64,000 bases of DNA, from positions 310,001 through 374,000 of the forward strand of contig CP141140.1 of the NCBI GenBank assembly GCA_035235625.1. Direction: 5' to 3'. Under the pieces are notes generated by a model. That model had not been told where the DNA came from. It was given only the letters and a program-made list of their open reading frames with translations, and ran no database searches. This document shows positions 25,674 through 38,090 of this stretch, piece by piece; the first letter of the stretch is position 1; every line of letters begins with the position of its first letter. The stretch comes from Saururus chinensis. Taxonomy: Eukaryota; Streptophyta; Magnoliopsida; Piperales; Saururaceae. The translations under genes and the position numbers were made by a program.

Positions 25674-26044
25674 CTCCCTCCATCATAAATTAATAGGTCC
25701 ATTTGGCAAAAAAGTTTGTCTCATAGTAATAGCTCTATTTTATCCAATTTAAGTGGTTGAGTACTTAAAAAATAGATGGTGATATTTCTAGACCCATTTT
25801 CTCTATACTATATAGGCCTCACACCACTTATGATTAGATTAGAAAAAGTATATCTCATGTTGTTGGGTAAGACTCACCTTCCCTATCTAAGCAAAAGTTG
25901 TGTAAAACCAATGGTTAGAGAAAATAGGTGTATAAATATTATTTTACTAGAAAACAATATCATAAGCTTATTTTCCTTCTCTTAGATGTGGGTTTAAAAA
26001 TAACTATTTTTTTAAATGTAGCTATTAGTAAAATATAGATGGGG
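25674..26044. mobile_element. Stowaway-type MITE, larger and diverged copy
   Basis: Starts CTCCCTCCATCATAAATTAA followed by GGTCCATTTGGCAAAAAAG, closely matching the left arm of the 18277 MITE, including AATTTAAGTGGTTGAGTACTT. The right end AAATGTAGCTATTAGTA...GATGGGG is a decayed inverted copy. About 370 bp against 199 bp suggests an internal insertion. Target duplication is not clear. Confidence 0.6.
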
Positions 26045-26299
26045 TAAATATTTATCAAAGTTAATTTTTCATAAGAACAAAAAATAAAAAATAAAAAAAC
26101 ACTTGAAAAACTTGTGGCTTGGCCTAGGCCCTGGCTTGTGTAATTTTAAAGACAACTTTGAGTTGTCTTTAAAAAATGTGAGATAACTTGCTCATTAGTT
26201 TACTTTCATAGGGCTTATTAATATAAACTCAACAGTACTAAAAATGCACGAATATGAATTCTAGATAAAATGATATGGCCCTTCAAAGTTAGAAATGTT

Positions 26300-27002
26300 A
26301 AAAAAAATAATGCATGCGTTGGCATCTTTGGACGTCATAGTTTTTGGCGATGCCACATTTTCTGTGGCACGACATTGAGGGGAAGAAACGCATTTCAAAA
26401 CCCATTTTCCTCCTCTTCTTACTTTTATAGTTTCTAGGTCATTTTAAACCCGTTTTAGCCGGTTCAAATCCTGTTCTTTGCTAAATCGAGAGTGTTCTAC
26501 GCATTGAAAAGTTATTTTAACGAGTTGACTACCCTAAAGCCAAGAAAACCTTAAAGAGGGGCTTCTACTACTGTAACCCAAGGTTGTTAGAGGTAGCTGG
26601 TCTTAATTTCTAGACCTATACTTTTATTTTTGATTCATTGGGGTTTTATTAAAGACTTTTTTAAGTTATTTAAAAGAAACTCCATTTTACTGATTTACTT
26701 TCTTTTGTTGAAGTTTTTCATATTCTAGGCAATAGTTTTTTGTTTTTTAGAACTAGGAATTATTATGATGAAGATTCTTGATACGACCCCACTTAGCTCT
26801 AGCACACATAAGAGTTGGGATATTATGGGAAAATATTTTTCTTTATATCTCCCATTGCCCCGTGAGCTCGGATGTAAGTCGTTTGATATTACAACATTAT
26901 GTGATTATTTGTTTTTGAATTTTGTTATTTTTTAAACAATTATTTGGAAGCATGAATAATAGTAAGGTGTTCATGAAGCGTACTTATATAACTTAATTCA
27001 AT
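26300..27002 (+). mobile_element. Truncated LTR fragment of family E
   Basis: Matches about 10390-11340 of the solo LTR at 10002-11643. Shared stretches include CATTTTAAACCCGTTTTAG-like sequence, GAGTGTTCTACGCATTG, GGAATTATTATGATG and GATGTAAGTCGTTTGATAT. Both LTR ends are missing and it is replaced at about 27003 by the AT-rich element. Some internal deletions relative to the complete copy. Confidence 0.7.
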
Positions 27003-27675
27003 CTACGGCCCTATATCGTCCAATACGGGTACGGAGGGTGGTACGCCCCCACACCAAAATTCGATGTGTATCTGCCATACCATATCGATACGGCTTATAT
27101 ATATCAATACTATATTTAAAAATATTTTTTTATTTAAAAAATATTTTTTAATTAAAAAATTAATTTTTTAAATATTTTTTTCTTAAAAACAAAAACACAA
27201 TTCAAATCCAACTTTTTTGAAAGTTTAAGTTTTTGTTATATTAAAAATAATATTTTTAAAGTTATATAAAATTAATACGGGTAGGTCCATGCAATTTACA
27301 TTATTATTTTTTTACATATAGTGTTCCACAAATATACATTTATTTAAACATATAACTTAGAAGCATGTTATTTGTTTTTAAAATAAGCTAATTTTAGAGC
27401 ACTTAATATGAGAAAAAAATGAGTAATAATTTGTATGGGATAGAGATTATAATAGTGTATGGTTCCAAATGAACTAATTTTAGAATACTCGTATCGGTTG
27501 ATAAGGCATTCTTCAGTCTTATTAAGCTTTAAAAGAAGTATTATAATAATATATTATAAGTTATAATATTTTTACGTTTATGAAAGGGTTTATGCTCGTT
27601 TTAGCGCGTACCCGTCTCCATAGTCATCGATACTGTCATTCGTATCGATATAACCTTCCATGCTTGTGAGGCATT
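27003..27675. mobile_element. AT-rich unclassified repeat element, copy 1
   Basis: About 670 bp that aligns with 27995-28632. GC-richer ends carry CCAATACGGGTACGG and CGTATCGATATAACCTTCC around an AT-rich core that includes AAGTATTATAATAATATATTA. No coding sequence. The paired TATCGATACGG/CGTATCGATA terms suggest degenerate inverted ends as in a non-autonomous DNA transposon, but superfamily and target duplication are not determined. Confidence 0.55.
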
Positions 27676-27994
27676 ATATATTATATTGGCTTCTTTAAAG
27701 GGTAAAAGAAACAAACTCAAACAAGAAAAAAAAAAGCATATTCATGTGTCTAATTCTCAATCCACATGGCAGGTTTATTATGTGAGTTTAACCCTTAAAT
27801 TGCTTCCAAGGAGATGAGAAAAGATACAAGGTCCACATAATTTCAACCATTTAGTTTTTGGGGTTCAAGATCACAATGTTTTACATGGTCTACTTCGCTT
27901 TGGAAGTACCTCCACTCAGATGATGGCACTTATAACGCCTTCCAAAGTGCATAAAGCTTCAACATGATCGAATGTTTTTTCTATGTTTATAATT
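27676..27994. other. Spacer between the two AT-rich elements
   Basis: About 320 bp of anonymous sequence separating the two element copies. No gene, repeat end or regulatory motif could be recognised. Confidence 0.3.
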
Positions 27995-28632
27995 ATGGAA
28001 AGCCGTATCGGCCAATATGTACCCGTATCAGTCGACACCAATACGGTATAGGGGGCGAAAAAATTAATAAATAATAGCCTTATTAACATATCGATAATTA
28101 AATATTTTATTATTTTTTATTTTCAATTTTTTTAAAAATATATTAACTTTTTTTCTTAAAAATAATAACACAATTCATAAAATTATATGAGATCAATATA
28201 ACTGGGTTTATATAATTTATATAATTATTTTTTTAAATATAGTATTACATAATTATGTAATTACTTAAATATCTAATATATGAATTTCTTCATAATATTT
28301 ATGTAACTCATATTAAGCATCTTATTGGGTTTTAAAATAAATTTATTTTATAAAATTTAATATTAAACATAGGGAATAATAGTTTGTATGAAATAAAAAG
28401 AGTAAAAATATATAGTTCTAAAATAAATTAATTTAAAAGTACTTATATTAGTTAATATAATATTTTATAATTTTATTATACTTTAAAAAAAGTATTATAA
28501 TAATATATTATTAATTTTAATATATTTTTTTTATCAAAGGGTTCATACCCGTTTTGGTACATATCAACTATATCACTGATGCGGATTTATATTTATAATT
28601 ATTAATATTATTATCCTTATTAACATTACCTT
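27995..28632. mobile_element. AT-rich unclassified repeat element, copy 2
   Basis: Diverged partner of 27003-27675 in the same orientation. Left end GGCCAATATGTACCCGTATC and CCAATACGG; core with CTTAAAAATAATAACACAATTC and AAGTATTATAATAATATATTA; right end AAAGGGTTCATACCCGTTTT. It lies directly upstream of the SPL promoter region and may mark its distal limit. Confidence 0.55.
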
Positions 28633-29575
28633 CCGTGGACACGAGGAAGAGGACAATGCCGCGAGGGAAAGAGAAAGGCTGCAACCGCGCTCAATTAGGG
28701 GCATTGTGGAGGGGGATTTAGGAGAGGAAGAGGATTGCTTTCACGGGAGCGGGAGGGGACAGTCAGTGAGTGAGGATTCCGGGCTGTAGTACTTTTTCAC
28801 CCAAGTCGTCGTCGTCGTCGGGGCAGGCACAGCCGGGCCCAGCAAGGGCAAGCAGAAAACGATTCGCGCTGCCGCTGAGGTCTTATTATTTTGCCTTACA
28901 CACTTACTTCACAAGACAAGAAAAAAAAAATAGTAATAATTTATAATAAATTCCATCTATCTACTTCCTTCCAGAAGAAAAAGGGGCTGCCTTTCTTTCT
29001 TTCATTGCGCTCGCTCTTGCTTTCTCAGGCTTTCCCCCATTTCCCAGCTTGTTTGTGTGTATGCACAGAAGAAGCCGCCCTTCCCTGCGGATCTTGATAT
29101 CCACACTTGTGTGTTTCTGCTCTAACCTCGCTCATCACCTGTGCTTCTTCCTTCCATCATAGGGACTTGCGTTTTTAGTACTAGTATTTTTCGTTTTTTG
29201 TTTTCTCCTGATTAGGAATTATCCGCCGGCCCGGCAGCGGCTTAGTGATTAGGGAGGAAAGGAGAGGAGGTTTGGAGAGAAAGAAGCAGGGAAGGTCCTG
29301 TTTTGAAGGGGTATGTGGGTCGCAGTTGGTTGGGTCTTGTGATACGTGGGAGTTCTGTTTCTCGACTTCTGGGGTGGGTGGCCGCACCGAGGCGGATTAG
29401 TGCCGCCCCGATCCTCCTCCTCCTGGTTGGTTTCTTTCTTTTCTCAAAATTCGTTTGTTCCACTGCCGTACCAAACATTTTCCACATAAATTGTTTGTTT
29501 GATTGTGGATTTAGGGAATTGAAGCAAGGGAAGGGGGTTCGCAATGCCCTTGTAGCTGCGATTATTAATCAAGTC
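28633..29575 (+). promoter_or_regulatory. Promoter and 5' leader of the SPL gene
   Basis: GC rises sharply at about 28630. GTCGTC repeats lie at 28805-28820, and CT-rich leader-like sequence at 28970-29160. No clear TATA box is seen. From 29303 to the chosen ATG at 29576 the reading frame stays open without a stop, so an upstream in-frame ATG at 29303 is formally possible (see findings). The leader may contain an intron that cannot be placed with confidence. Confidence 0.45.
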
Positions 29576-32500
29576 ATGCAGGCGAGACTTAGTGGTCCAT
29601 CCCATCAACTCTATGCCCCCTCCGTGGGTCCTAAGAGGAGCTTAGAATGGAATTTAGACGACTGGGCGTGGGATGGCCATCTCTTCCTTGCCAATCCTTT
29701 GAATGAGCTTCCCTCCGACGATGCCCATGGCCCTGGTAAGCAATTATTCCCTCTGCTCCCTGGCAGCGGCAGCCGCGATTCGTCCAACAGTTCCACATCC
29801 TGTTCGGAGGATATCAATTTGGATAAAGGGAAAGGTGTATCGGACAAGCGGAGGAGAGTCATTGAGTTGGATGGTGATGATTTACATCATGAAGCAGGAC
29901 CGCTTACTCTCAAGCTTGGAGGTCCTGTTTGTCCAACCCCAGGGCCACTAGTTACCGATTTGGAGAGGACAAGTTGCAGAAAGACGGAGTTACATCCTCC
30001 TGTTTCCAATCGAGCCATATGCCAGGTGGAAAACTGCGGGGCTGATTTGAGCAATGCTAAAGACTACCACAGACGGCATAGAGTGTGTGAGATGCACGCC
30101 AAGGCTAGCAATGCAATTGTTGGAAATGTGGTGCAAAGGTTTTGCCAACAATGCAGCAGGTAGATCCTAGGCACTACTTCATTATACCTTTTCTACTTTT
30201 ATGACTCCTATAATGCGTCTGAAAAAACTAATTGATTTTCTGTATGTGATGCTACTATTGTTAAGTAATATCGTTAGTTCACTTTTCTTGTTCATTTCTG
30301 CAGGATTATAAACCGCATTTGCTAGTGATTTTATAAATTGGGATACTATCCCACCATTTCCTTTATTTGGCATGGAAGATTTGCATCTTTCATGTTCTTT
30401 TTGCCTCTTCTTAGTCACTACCATTTTCCATCAGTATCAATCAGTTGGAACTTGGAAGAGAGGAGAATTCAGAGAAATATTTAGTCTTTTTTCTTGCTTA
30501 CGCCTCTTTTAAGTTGTCAAATTAATGTACAGAGGTTCCGTGTTTAGAAAAATGTTTAGCCTTTTTTCTTGCGTACATCTCTTTTAAGTTATCAAACTAA
30601 ATGTACAGAGGTTCCGTGTTTACTCTTTTCATTTGGCTCGTCCTCTTGTTAAAACATCTTGTTCCCTTGTCTGATGTCTTTGGTTGTTCTGGACAGATTT
30701 CATCTTCTACAGGAGTTTGACGAGGGAAAAAGAAGCTGCAGGCGACGTCTAGCGGGCCATAATAAACGTAGAAGGAAACCACATCCTGATGCTAACATTC
30801 GTGAAAATTTTTTAGCTAATGAGCGGGGTAGCAGCTATTTGTTGATAACGCTGTTGAAAATTCTCTCCAATCTGCATTGTAATTAACTTTGGCCTTTGTT
30901 TTTGTGCAAGTAACTTCCCTTTTAATAAGATCAATTGTAGGATCATCATGCCATATATGTATCTTGCCTTGTGATTTTATGGATAAGTCTAAACTGTTGC
31001 ATTAAATTATTGTGAAATGTCATAAGAAGAAAAGAATAGGATGCCTGTAAGAAATCCTTGTTGATTTAAATATTAAAAAAAAAAAAGAATTGCTTGTTGA
31101 ATCTTTGAACTGAAAGTCATTTATCGATCTTGCAGCCAATAACTCTGACAAGGCTAACGATCAAGACCTTGTTTCTCATCTTTTGAGGAACCTTGCTACT
31201 GTTGTGGGTGCTGATGGAAGACAACTGTCTGGACTTCTGCCTGCAACTCAAGATATGCAGAGAGGTGGAGCCTCTGTTGTGGAATCTCTGGAGCAGTTGC
31301 CTATTTTACCTCTAAATGGAATTAATCATGTTACTACTGGAGAAGAACCTCCTAGACCCTTTGGGTCAACATCTGAAGTGAAACATGGGAGTGGTGGCTT
31401 TGAGCCATTGATGCGTTATGTTACTCAATCTAGACCTCTGACTATTGCAGCACATGCAGCTCCAGATAATGATAAAATTCGGCCTAATGGTTGTGGTGGA
31501 TTTCTTGAAGCTGATCCTGGTTTCAAGTCTTCAAGTACTTTGCCAATTAGAGACGCTGTTGATGCTAAAGTTGAAACTAATAGGGCGGAGAGGGCCAAGT
31601 TACGGAGCATTGACTTGAATAACATCTATAATGATACAGAGGATTGTGTAAATGAATCTGAAAGATCACTGAACCCTGCAAATTGTCAGAATAGGTCTGT
31701 TGATTGCCCTCAGTGGGCTCTTCAAGAGTTCCACCAGTTTAGCCCACCTCAGACGAGCGGTAATTCTGATTCTACATCTGCCCAGTCACCATCTAGTTCT
31801 AATGGTGATGCACAGGTACATCTTGCAGAGCTAGTGAACTTTGACAATATGAACTTTGGTCTATACTGCATCTTTGTTAATTCCTAATGTGATGATTTAA
31901 GAGCCTTGCATGACTACTGTTTCTACCTGATTGGCATGTTTTGGCTATTTTTTACTGTTCAGAGTCGCACAGGTCGAATTGTTTTTAAGCTGTTTGGTAA
32001 GGACCCAAGCCATTTTCCTCTTGGTATGCGATCTCAGGTATTGTTGGAATTCTTAACAGATCTAAAATATCTTGTCCTACTTACTTGAAATTTGCCTGAA
32101 TAGTTTTGTGCTTGCTGACTAATTTTGTTGATGTGACCAAACACTTGAATTCTAGATCCTTGAATGGCTATCAAACAGTCCTACAGATATTGAAAGCTAC
32201 ATTCGACCTGGCTGCATTATACTATCTATTTACCTTCGTCTTACTGAGTCGACGTGGGAGGAGGTATACTTCTAGACCAAAAAATGTGAAATGTTTTTTG
32301 TCTTTGAAGACTAGTAACTATTAACTTCTTCCTTTTTTTTTTGCATTTATATGTTCTTCAGCTATGCTGCAATTTAAGCTCAAGTTTAAGGAAGTTACTG
32401 GAATTATCTAGCGATTCTTTCTGGCAAACTGGATGGATTTATGTGAGGATACGTCAGCAGATAGCCTTTATCTATGACGGTCTGTGTAGTTTTATGGCCT

Positions 32501-35500
32501 GACTTGCAGTTTTAAGGAACATAAATTGTTAACATACAACTCTGTATTTGTAGGATAAATATACTGAAAGATCCTCACAAGGGTTTTTGGTGCTGCAGGT
32601 CATGTGGTGCTTGATACAGGATTACTGGTTAATAGTCAATACCAGTGTAGGATAACTAGTGTCACACCTATTGCTGTATCAGCTTGTGAGCAAGTCAACT
32701 TTATGGTCAAGGGCATTAATCTTTCCAGGTCTTCAAGGTACTATATAGAATTTTAATATAAGAATGTCCACAGCTATCTGGGAGGTTTTTATGGATTACA
32801 ATTTTTACCTTTCCAAATGGAATGTGCTAGATTATTTGGATATTGTTTTTTTTTTTTTACGAAATATATGAGAATTTTTAGTTCATGCGAATCACAACCA
32901 TTAGGTAACTTGGAGTTGATGATTGCAGTTTCTGATGATCATTGTAGAAATTGACAGCGACCCACTTATTTTCCTTTTGTATTTTCTGACCAACAAACAT
33001 TAACTGTGCCTTCTTCTTTAAACTGTAGGTTTCTTTGTGCATTAGAAGGGAACTACATTGTCCAAGAAACCTCTCATGGATCAGAAGAGTGCATTACAAC
33101 CTTTAGGGAACATGATGAAGCTCAAGTCCTTAGTTTCTCTTGTTCTCTCCCACATGTTCATGGTCGAGGATTTGTAGAGGTACTTAAATTATATCACCCT
33201 CCTTTTATTTGGCTTCCCATCACTCTGCATTGTCTGAAGTATTTTGTGTGTTTTTTGTTGTATCCAGGTCGAGGACCATGGCCTTAGTTGTGGTTTTTTT
33301 CCTTTCATAGTGGCTGAGATAGACATGGTTTCAGAAATCCGCTCTCTGGAGTGTGCAATTGATGCAGACGAGTGTGATCAACATACCAAATGCATGCCTG
33401 ACAAAATGAATATAAAAGATGAAGCTATTAATTTTTTGCACGAAATGGGCTGGCTTCTTAGGAGGAGTCACCTTCGGTCAAAATTAGGTCAGATAGATTC
33501 TGCTTCACAAGTTTTCTCTCTTACGAGGTTTAAGTGGCTCTTAGAGTTCTCCATGGACCATGACTGGTGCGCAGTGGTCAAGAAACTTCTAGATGAATTA
33601 TTTGAAGGGACTGTTGATTTGGGTGGACAACCTTTTCTGGAGTCAATACTGCTGGAAATGGGCTTGCTTCACAGAGCAGTTAGGAGGAACTGTAGGTCCA
33701 TGGTAGAGTTTTTGCTCGGGTATGTCCCAGCAAAGAAATTAAAGGAAACGGGGTTTGAAGTAAACCAAATGAAATATGTTGGAGGGCATTTATTTAGACC
33801 TGACATGCCTGGTCCCGCTGGTATTACGCCACTTCACATTGCTGCTAGTAGAGATCATGCAGAAATGGTACTTGATGCTTTGACAGATGATCCTGGACAG
33901 GTGCAGTTGCTCTTCCTTTCACTTTCTGAGTCCTGAGGCTTGTGCATGCACCAATTTATGAATGTATGTATGGGCAAAGAACAAATGCGATTAGAGCATG
34001 ACATGTTTGCTATAACTTTTGTTAGAAAAACAGAGCAGGCAGTGAACCAGATACTGGCTTAGTTTACAGTTCTTGCACCATCGATAGAAATGGTCAAACC
34101 ATCAGTTAATACCAAAGTTTATCTTATAGAACATTCACCCTCTAATTGTTGAGAAAAGTTGCTACTTGATTATATTTATGATATCTTATGAAATGTTGTG
34201 TCCAAAAATATAATATTCAAATAGACCCCTTTTAATACTTTATATTCAAGTTTTGTTAGAGAAATGTATTGAAAAACAAGGGAAATGTATAAAAATCAAT
34301 ATGATAGTATCCCAAATACTCAAAATCAATCTTAACTTTTGAAAAAATTCCGAAAGCAACATCTATATTAAAAAAATTCTCAAAGACAATTTTAGGGAGG
34401 TGGTATCCACTCAATACCATCTTAATACTTTTCTAAATATGATCTAAAACAAATATTAAGATACATTATGTGAGCTAAGGGCATTAATTTTTGTGTGAAA
34501 TATGACATTCTTAGGTTGCCTGCAGTGGAAGTAATTTTTATACTATTTTTGGAAATCTACAATTAAAATTTCTTTTAGAAGCATTATCTTTTTTCAATGG
34601 ACTATCAGAGTCGTTGAGTTAAATAACAAAGGAAAGGAGCTATCTTAACACTCCTTTAAGAGCTCGATTCTGAATCAGGATGCGATTTGGAGTGCTCAAG
34701 ATTGTGGGTGTTATAAGTGGTTATGCTGATATTGTTAAGACATTTCATAAGGAATCTGTAAAGCAGTGGGTAGACTTTTGGAATTTCAGAACTGACCATT
34801 AACTTTCATGCCCTTCCATTTACTGTTTTAATATTTATTTCACAAAAGTCCAAACTACTTCCTGCTCAGCAGAATAGGCCATTGGGAAAGTTTCTTTTGT
34901 GACAAAATGCAAACAAAAAAGAAGAACCATCTGAATCCCACTGAGCTGGCACATCAGCAAATGGGTCTGGCCTCTTTGAGGATAAGATTTATCTTAAGTT
35001 TTTTTGTTTCCATGTTCCACCTCCCTCTGTGCATCCATCTTCTTGGTCTGTGTATCTGCCTCTTGTAGTTATTTTCTCTATGGTACAAGTTTTTTTTTTA
35101 AAAATCAACTTTGGTCTTGTGAACGCATTGTTTATGCCCTAACAGCAAAGGGACATACCTGTCACTTGACTATCAATTGTTGTCAATTTTGACAATTTGA
35201 AGTTCGAGGCCATACTAGAACTTAGGAGATTAATAGTAAAAATACTTGTTAAATTTATAGTCATTTCTTTATTTTTGAACCAATTTTATTTACCATTCTG
35301 GCCAAAATGATTTTTAAACTGTTTGTTTTATTAGGAAGGCTTCATTACTGATACTTGGGTGGATTACCCAATCCTTGGTCATGTTACATACCAGTTGTCC
35401 TGTTGATGGGTTTTAAAGCTGGTGGGTGTTGTGATGAAGTTTATATTGACATGACATAAGATGAATATGTTATTTTATGTGGTGCAGTTTATTAGATGCA

Positions 35501-36235
35501 GCTCAAGAAGGTATAGACTTGAGTTCAGATAATTGGGTTAGACTAGGTGCTTAACCAATATGATATTAGAAATCTTATTCTACATGATGTAGAAGTGAGC
35601 ATGATATCTAAAGTTATCCTCTAATAACTTCTAGAACAAAACCTGTGACAAGTGGAGAAACTTAGTTCATTTTGAGTACTTGAGAACAGATTTTGGTGTG
35701 AAACAGTTATGAAAATAGGGTACTCTTATCTAAAAAATTGGGCTGTATATAATGTTTCCAGGTTTGAATTATACTGATGAGTTTTCTGACTTAGGTGGGG
35801 ATCGGGGCATGGAAAACAGCTTATGATAGCTCTGGTTTTGCACCTGAAGATTATGCACGTCTAAGAGGTTATTTCTCCTACATTCATCTTATTCAGCGAA
35901 AAACCAAGAAGAAATCAGAATCTGGGCATTTAGTTCTTGACATTCCAGGGAATACCCCCAGTCAACCTGGTTGTTATGGCTTTGATAAACTAACTGGCTT
36001 CCAGATTGAAAAGAACAAGTTAAGAGCTCTAGAGCCTTACTGCAAGGCTTGTGATCAGCAACAGCTGATCTATTGCAATGCAAGCCGGTCTCTGGTCTAT
36101 AGGCCGGTAATGCTTTCCATGGTGGCCATTGCTGCAGTTTGTGTTTGTGTGGCATTGCTTTTCAGAAATCCACCTGAAGTTCTATTTGTGTTCCCTCCAT
36201 TTAGATGGGAACGATTACGCTATGGAGCCATCTAA
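29576..36235 (+). CDS. SPL1/SPL12: SBP-box transcription factor, large SPL1/SPL12 class
   Basis: Ten exons (29576-30159, 30697-30878, 31136-31815, 31963-32037, 32156-32263, 32362-32479, 32599-32737, 33029-33179, 33268-33900, 35795-36235) join in frame at GT-AG borders into 1036 residues. The SBP domain (about 148-223) binds GTAC-core DNA through two zinc sites: Cys149, Cys154, Cys171, His174 and Cys190, Cys193, His197, Cys209. The overlapping nuclear signal is [17 protein letters not shown], and the family-typical intron falls within the codon for Arg195. Later come [17 protein letters not shown], a conserved region starting [13 protein letters not shown], an ankyrin-like segment ([18 protein letters not shown]) and a C-terminal hydrophobic stretch ([19 protein letters not shown]). 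The start is chosen because MQARL...[15 protein letters not shown] matches family N-termini. SPL1/SPL12 genes act in development and heat tolerance of inflorescences. I saw no miR156 target-like site, as expected for this class. Confidence 0.96.
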
Positions 36236-37096
36236 AGAACCAGTGATTAATTTATTGAAATGGTGCATTGTAATGGTGATCTAGCTATGTATGTGTGAGG
36301 ATTGCAATTTTAGTATCGTTTTGTGTGGTAAAAAATTTCTTGTGTCGGCTTTGGATGTTCTTGTGTACACAGTTGCCGGATATCTATGTAATTTAATACA
36401 TTCCGCGATTTTAGGGAAGACAGTTTTAAAGAAAGTGTGTCTTGTATTACGCGGCTACTCTGATTTACGAATAAAATGACGTCAAAAAATTGAAATTGAA
36501 AAGGTATTATTGTATCTAAATATTGAATTTGCCTGTTGGAAATTTTATAACCACAGACGATTCTGCTTTTACTTGCATCTCCAGGTGGATTTTCCCCCCT
36601 TGTGTTGAGTGTTTCTGGTGATGTGTGAGAAGCATTTTCCATTACCTTAAAAAGCCAGCCATAAATTATGCGCCATGACTTTGACCCCATCCTACTCTGC
36701 TCCGCCATCTCATTCTGACCTGAGCAGCAAATGCAATGGGTGATGAGTCAGATGACTTGTGATTGTCCAACGGAAACTACAATGAATTTGATTATGTTTC
36801 TTGTTATGTCACTTTTCTCTGCATCGAGCTCATCTTATTTCCACTCTCGGACTCTGGATATTGGATTTGTTTTGGCTCTCTGAAGGCACTTGCTTCTCCT
36901 CATTTGTACTGGATCCGAAGGTGGGTTGCCCATTGGTCTATCAAGCCCAGCAATTTAGGCGCGGTGGCAATGTAAGATAGGCAAACCTCCGCGCACATGG
37001 TATAACGGCACCAATCTTGTAGGGCTGTTGTGTTAAGCATGATGATTTGAAGTCCATAAATACAATTCATGAAATGCCATCGAGGATTAGCCTTTT
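36236..37096 (+). other. SPL 3'-UTR and downstream flank
   Basis: About 230 bp after the stop, to the ACGAATAAAATGACG region near 36470 with an AATAAA-like polyadenylation signal, is probably 3'-UTR. The remainder to 37096 shows no gene; ORFs on both strands have no recognised motif. Confidence 0.45.
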
Positions 37097-37116
37097 CCTA
37101 ACCCTAACCCTAACCC
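37097..37116. repeat. Short interstitial telomere-like repeat (CCCTAA)n
   Basis: Three and a bit uninterrupted CCCTAA units (CCTAACCCTAACCCTAACCC). The period is six, unlike the seven-base CCCTAAA usual in plants. It is too short to be a telomere and may be chance or a telo-box-like element. Confidence 0.6.
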
Positions 37117-38090
37117 ATCAAGGATTGATTAGTCTTCGTAGTAGGATTGATTTCCTAGCCCTTCAGAACGAAAAGTACAATTATAAAATATTTTATGAAG
37201 CTTTATGATAAAAAACACAGAAATTGGGAAAGTGACATAATGCGGTAATCGTATCATACTATAAGATATCCTAACAACTCGTGGAAATGCCAACGGGAAA
37301 ATTTTTATGCTTTCTTACAACGCAACTTGAGGGTTAGATTTTTTTTTATGTATATGCAGTGTTAATAATAATAAGACGAAAATGGTATTTTTCTATCACG
37401 AACTATTTAATCCCATGGAAAGCACTTGATATATAGGGAATGTGACTTGTTTATGTTTTGTGTTATATTTACATGGTGTTAAAAATTGGAATACTTCTTA
37501 TCAGAAAATAATGTTTAATTTGTGAAAAAAATAATTATATTATTCTTTATTAACTTCATCTAAAATTTGTAGGCCTTTTTTTTCTTTTTCTTTTTGGCCT
37601 CTTACACACACATCCCCTCAAACCTTTTTGATCCCTCTCTAGGTCATCTTTAAGCATGTTCATATAAATCAAACCTACACTCTTTAAACTTCTCTCATAA
37701 ATGTACTATCGGAAGAGTTTTTTATGCTCCTTGGTCACCATGAGCCCAACGTAAAGAACGCTTGAGAACATTTTATTTTTAAGATTGATGGCGTATATAC
37801 TAGTGCACATTAACATTAGTTATATTTGTATAGACATATATGTCATATGTCTAGTTTATTGGTTGATTTCTTTGAAAAAACTATGTCAAGAAACCATATT
37901 TATGTAATGAGTCGTAAAATCCGATTTATTGTGGTTGAGCCAGATTTGAAATTGACAAACTTAAAAAATATGAGTAGACATGTTCTTATTTATCAAGGTG
38001 AAAGACTTTTGAAGCTTATCAAAATCACATTGACATATATAAATCACTTGAAAAAGGTTAAGAAATTATTATAGAAGTTTCAGAAGGATT
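37117..38090. other. AT-rich intergenic DNA, no gene recognised
   Basis: No feature supportable. The ORF at 37826-38074 (82 codons) has no recognised domain and its composition matches the surrounding AT-rich DNA. Confidence 0.4.

Noticed and set aside
29242..29544. Antisense ORF over the SPL leader
   Set aside because: Shadow of a GC-rich leader; no independent evidence of coding.
36310..36708. 132-codon minus-strand ORF downstream of SPL
   Set aside because: No recognised motif, overlaps the SPL 3'-UTR, composition like flanking non-coding DNA.
37826..38074. 82-codon ORF as a small gene
   Set aside because: AT-rich, no recognised motif, no promoter or homologous copy; expected by chance in this much DNA.
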